Source: Brevibacillus reuszeri (GTDB taxonomy: Bacteria > Bacillota > Bacilli > Brevibacillales > Brevibacillaceae). From it: 64,000 bases of DNA. The DNA lies in the NCBI RefSeq assembly GCF_002897295.1, contig NZ_BEXF01000015.1:1-64000 (forward strand), written 5' to 3'. The notes under the pieces were generated by a model that saw only the letters and a program-made list of their open reading frames with translations, was not told the origin of the DNA and did no database searches. This document shows, piece after piece, positions 61,137 to 64,000 of the stretch. Position numbers and translations under genes: made by a program. How positions within the stretch are numbered: the first letter of the stretch is position 1; each line of letters opens with the position of its first letter.

Positions 61137-62204
61137 ATGAGTTCATCATCTTCCACCCTAAGGAAAATTGTCCCTACCATGATCCGTACAAAAAGCAATG
61201 TGCAGATCAATTTGAGTAATGCCATGAACCTGCTAACTGAACTAATTGAGAACGAAGAGTGGCATAATGCACTTGCTTGGGTAAACAAAATACCATTCGA
61301 TTCGATCGAAACTGATGAATATCGCGGTACTTATCTTTGGGCGAAGGCCAGGTGCCTTGATTTCCTTGGGGAGCATAGCCATAACATCGAGTTGATGTAC
61401 CTCCAAAGTATCAAGCTACACCGGAATAATCCAGATCCCTTCCCGCTTATCCGGTCATTGGTTTCGCTGAGTTCATATTATTGCTACCAAGGGAAAGCAA
61501 AACGAGCTCAACCATTACTCAATGAGTCTCTGAAGCTAGTCACGAAGTACGATATAAGCGGTAACATACACATCTCTGTCTTATATGCGTTCGGTATCAT
61601 GTATGGCCGACTCCATCAACATCATATTGCCTTACAATACTTTAATGACATCGAGCGTCTGGTGAAGCAGAGCAAATCATTCTCCACGAATGGTTCGTAT
61701 CAAATGGCTATCGGGTACTCATTAATCCATACGAACCAATTTCAAAATGCAGAGAGTTATTATCTTCAAGCCCATTCCATCTTTACAGCTTCCAACGATC
61801 TTCCAAGAATAGGGATTTGTTGTACCAATCTTGGAATTGTCTATCGAGAGCTCAACCGCTTCTATCTCGCTCATTCACACTTCCAGCAAGCTATCGAAAT
61901 TTTCCAAGCCCACGACATCCAGGAACAATTGGATAAGGTCAAAATTGAGCAAAGCCTTTTGCTGATGAGAATGAATAAAAGCGATGAAGCAAAAACATCA
62001 TTATCCGATGTATTATCCTATGCACAAGGCACATTACGAGCTGAAGCACTCTTCCTCCTTAGCCAAATTTTAGTGAAGGAAAATGAGATTGATGAATCCA
62101 TGATTACGTTAGAACAGGCTCTTACCTATTTTCTTGACACGAACCATCGTTGGCAAGAAGATGCCATTCATTTCCGTGATGAGATACACAGCCTGTACTT
62201 CTAA
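61137..62204 (+). CDS. tetratricopeptide-repeat protein
   Basis: 355 residues. At least four TPR-like units (LYAFGIMYGRLHQHHIALQY; MAIGYSLIHTNQFQNAESYY; CTNLGIVYRELNRFYLAHSH; AEALFLLSQILVKENEIDES). There is no helix-turn-helix in front, unlike PlcR, and the length is close to Rap phosphatases and their peptide-binding relatives. It may bind a signal peptide or another protein. It is the only plus-strand gene in this part. Confidence 0.65.
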   Translation: MSSSSSTLRKIVPTMIRTKSNVQINLSNAMNLLTELIENEEWHNALAWVNKIPFDSIETDEYRGTYLWAKARCLDFLGEHSHNIELMYLQSIKLHRNNPDPFPLIRSLVSLSSYYCYQGKAKRAQPLLNESLKLVTKYDISGNIHISVLYAFGIMYGRLHQHHIALQYFNDIERLVKQSKSFSTNGSYQMAIGYSLIHTNQFQNAESYYLQAHSIFTASNDLPRIGICCTNLGIVYRELNRFYLAHSHFQQAIEIFQAHDIQEQLDKVKIEQSLLLMRMNKSDEAKTSLSDVLSYAQGTLRAEALFLLSQILVKENEIDESMITLEQALTYFLDTNHRWQEDAIHFRDEIHSLYF

Positions 62205-62236
62205 TGATTTATTAGCATCATGAGATGATATAAAAA

Positions 62237-62262
62237 AGAGCAGCAATGGTTTGCTGCTCTTT
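62237..62262. terminator. bidirectional terminator
   Basis: AGAGCAGCAA, TGGT, TTGCTGCTCT with A-run and T-rich flanks. Confidence 0.8.
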
Positions 62263-62286
62263 CGCACTATTCACGTATTTTTGTGA

Positions 62287-62493
62287 TTACCTTGGGAGAC
62301 TATCAACCTCCACAGGTTCCTCTAAATTTGTTTGTGTCCAACCTCGTATCCATTCATTGTAGGCTTCGATCCCTTCCCCAACCCTCAAGTCCTTGATATG
62401 AGCTTCTAAAAATTCTCGATCCCAAGCTGGGACACATTTTAATCCCTTTTTAAACGCCATAACTCCATATTCAAAAGCGGACAGCTGCTTCAT
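62287..62493 (-). CDS. 68-residue hypothetical protein
   Basis: ATG behind AAAGGAAC. MKQLSAFEYGVMAFKKGLKC, then GIEAYNEWIRGWTQTNLEEP. The phage/plasmid-style length and E-A-Y-N-E-W-I-R-G-W end are seen in small phage proteins. Function unknown. Confidence 0.5.
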   Translation of the reverse strand: MKQLSAFEYGVMAFKKGLKCVPAWDREFLEAHIKDLRVGEGIEAYNEWIRGWTQTNLEEPVEVDSLPR

Positions 62494-62523
62494 ATTCTAA
62501 GTTCCTTTCTCGTAGATATTACT

Positions 62524-63378
62524 CTATTTACTTTCTCTATACTCTTCTAACCATGAACTGGTGCACTCTAATTCGTAATCAATGGGTTCAGCAGACAGTG
62601 TTTGCATGATCCTGTAAACAACGGTTTCGGGTGAAATAACCTGTCCAAAACGCATGTAAGGAACGCTTGAAAAGTACTGGTTTGAATTGACAATGCCCAA
62701 GTTTATTTCACCACCATTGTCATTGAAAAAGATGACAATATGGCCCATAAACCCCAACTTCTTCAAAGTGTTAACCGGTGTCATTAAATAGACGGATGAA
62801 TCTATCCCAATAACTCGATAGTTGAATTGATGTAAGTATTCCAGAATGGTTTCACCGTAATAAGGAGAGCATCCCCACTTTTCCCCTACATAGAACGAAG
62901 CTTGGGTATGAAAAGTTACGGTGTCATTATTCTTTCTGAATACATAGTTGCACTCCGGGCAATAGAGTTTCTCTGCATATTCGTGCGAATTGGAGTAGAT
63001 GTACCTTCCTCTTCTCCATTCATACGTAAATTTCCGATCTTCATGATATCCTTTAAACATTTCAATTGGCTGCAAACAATCGGGGCAAACTACCCTCCCC
63101 ATGTAATCAAACCCAAACTGACTCTCTTCCTCAGGAAAGACGATCAGATCCCGCTCCGAAACGGTTACTATTTCAAAATGTTCACCTTCATCTGTAGATG
63201 GAAGTGTATCAGCCTTTTGGAAGTCTACAATGACCCTATATAGATTCTCTGATCTCCCAGCAGAAGCACTTAATACAAAAGCTGAGATAAATCCAATCTG
63301 TTTAGCGTGCTTAGTATGAATCGCACCCATTACTTTATTTCCAATTCTCAAGTATTTATGGGAAGCGGGAAGTGTCAT
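62524..63378 (-). CDS. hypothetical protein with a zinc ribbon
   Basis: 284 residues, with a beta-rich N-terminus (YLRIGNKVMGAIHTKHAKQI). CPDC and CPEC pairs, about 100 and 138, form one zinc ribbon (VVCPDCLQPIEMF; LYCPECNYVFRK). No catalytic motif seen. In a row of small genes at the window's end. Confidence 0.5.
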   Translation of the reverse strand: MTLPASHKYLRIGNKVMGAIHTKHAKQIGFISAFVLSASAGRSENLYRVIVDFQKADTLPSTDEGEHFEIVTVSERDLIVFPEEESQFGFDYMGRVVCPDCLQPIEMFKGYHEDRKFTYEWRRGRYIYSNSHEYAEKLYCPECNYVFRKNNDTVTFHTQASFYVGEKWGCSPYYGETILEYLHQFNYRVIGIDSSVYLMTPVNTLKKLGFMGHIVIFFNDNGGEINLGIVNSNQYFSSVPYMRFGQVISPETVVYRIMQTLSAEPIDYELECTSSWLEEYRESK

Positions 63379-63401
63379 TTGATAAACCTCCAGGTCGGTT
63401 T

Positions 63402-63668
63402 TTATAATGGAATCACGCTATATCCATTCAGAAGCATTCTTGTTACTTGAATGTTTTCTTTGCCATACTCTTTGGCGTAATTCTTCTCGATGATGGAAAT
63501 CACTTCACTAATCGAGTCAACTTCTAAATCGGAATCACTATGCCGATACTCCCGAATGATGATGTGGAGCTTCGGGGTACGGCCCCATAGAAATTTAGAT
63601 ACGCTCATATACACATTCTCAGCTGGATTTGGTTGTTCAGCGTCATTTTGAACAGTTATGTTCATCAT
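63402..63668 (-). CDS. 88-residue hypothetical protein
   Basis: ATG-ATG start behind ATGGAGG. Alpha/beta: NVYMSVSKFLWGRTPKLHII, then SISEVISIIEKNYAKEYGKE. No family recognised. Confidence 0.5.
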   Translation of the reverse strand: MMNITVQNDAEQPNPAENVYMSVSKFLWGRTPKLHIIIREYRHSDSDLEVDSISEVISIIEKNYAKEYGKENIQVTRMLLNGYSVIPL

Positions 63669-63743
63669 TCAAACCTCCATACAATTCATATTCCTGCTGA
63701 GGTAAGCGAAGCTCATGATGAATGATACAGATGTAGGAAAGCG

Positions 63744-64000
63744 CTAAGGCAATTCCCCAACCGAAAACCAGCAATTTGAATCCGATGCGTAATATTGAAT
63801 GTCTTCTTGTGTCTCCGGTTGAAATGCATAACAAACTCTTATTTGCTTTTCTGTTTCTTCCTCGTTAACGATCAGTCGAACGAGAAAATACTCACCTTTG
63901 ACATCTTGATTTTCGAATAGTATCGATATGACTGATTCATGGCCATACACAGACGTGAGATACGATTCTAGCCTTTCCTGATATCGCCCATGACCTGCTT
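63744..64000 (-). CDS. hypothetical protein, 5' end outside window
   Basis: The frame stays open to the window's edge. It reads AGHGRYQERLESYLTSVYGH, then EYFLVRLIVNEEETEKQIRV, and ends WFSVGELP. The GTG at 63950 is therefore probably not the start. Confidence 0.45.
   Translation of the reverse strand, partial: AGHGRYQERLESYLTSVYGHESVISILFENQDVKGEYFLVRLIVNEEETEKQIRVCYAFQPETQEDIQYYASDSNCWFSVGELP

Noticed and set aside
63643..63834. Minus-strand 63-codon frame overlapping the last partial gene
   Set aside because: It overlaps the open partial gene by 90 nt and has no RBS of its own.
43220..63950. Complete prophage
   Set aside because: SSB, methylase and ligase occur, but there are no capsid, terminase, portal, tail or lysis genes in the window.

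Overview
The window looks like an accessory region, probably from a large plasmid or integrated element, of an AT-rich Gram-positive bacterium of the Bacillales (Paenibacillus/Brevibacillus-like). The signs are strong GGAGG ribosome binding sites with frequent GTG/TTG starts, a Gram-positive LexA box, BlaI/M56 and YolD families, an XerS-type recombinase, secreted proteins with typical Firmicute signal peptides, and many hairpin-U-run terminators. There are no rRNA, tRNA or core metabolic genes. The density of insertion-sequence debris, pseudogenes and defence-like genes suggests repeated acquisition. The host assignment is inference.

Region by region. 1-5.5 kb: the 3' end of a group II intron interrupts a ycf46-like AAA+ ATPase, followed by DUF1257, DUF2997 and a radical-SAM activase, then membrane/lipoprotein, coiled-coil and DUF2325 genes. 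5.6-7.7 kb: AbrB-like protein and small unknowns. 7.7-11.5 kb: a membrane-anchored secreted protein and five tandem paralogous secreted proteins. 12-22.5 kb: PIN/zinc-ribbon protein, homing-endonuclease-associated-repeat protein, M50 protease, GNAT-TPR remnant, SOS-type YolD operon and a Hachiman-like HamAB defence pair; about 240-bp direct repeats flank the stretch from the homing-repeat gene to HamAB. 23-26.5 kb: a BlaI/M56 pair between arrays of 21-bp-type repeats that resemble Tn7-family transposon ends. 27-32 kb: secreted and LolA-like lipoproteins, a HEPN protein and an XerS-like recombinase next to two related palindromes. 32-43 kb: pseudogenes, a HEIGH metalloprotein, a secreted protein bracketed by 22-bp inverted repeats, a methyltransferase, an IS110-family element and a nucleotidyltransferase. 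43-64 kb: mostly minus-strand genes of phage/plasmid character: SSB, D12-class DNA adenine methylase, CoiA-like protein, PD-(D/E)XK protein, PIN protein, ART/PARP-like protein and many unknowns, plus an ATP-dependent DNA ligase on the plus strand.

The most unusual signals are in RNA. Four minus-strand operons (including ssb) begin with the same leader: a TCCGAA/TTCGGA hairpin, a short CC-G-TGG hairpin and an overlapping terminator, which is the layout of a riboswitch-like attenuator. Three consecutive minus-strand genes carry a second element with two mutually exclusive hairpins supported by compensatory changes. Three plus-strand loci share a promoter plus terminator leader. None of these matches an RNA family I recognise.

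All calls come from reading the sequence. Family names rest on recognised motifs, not on searches.
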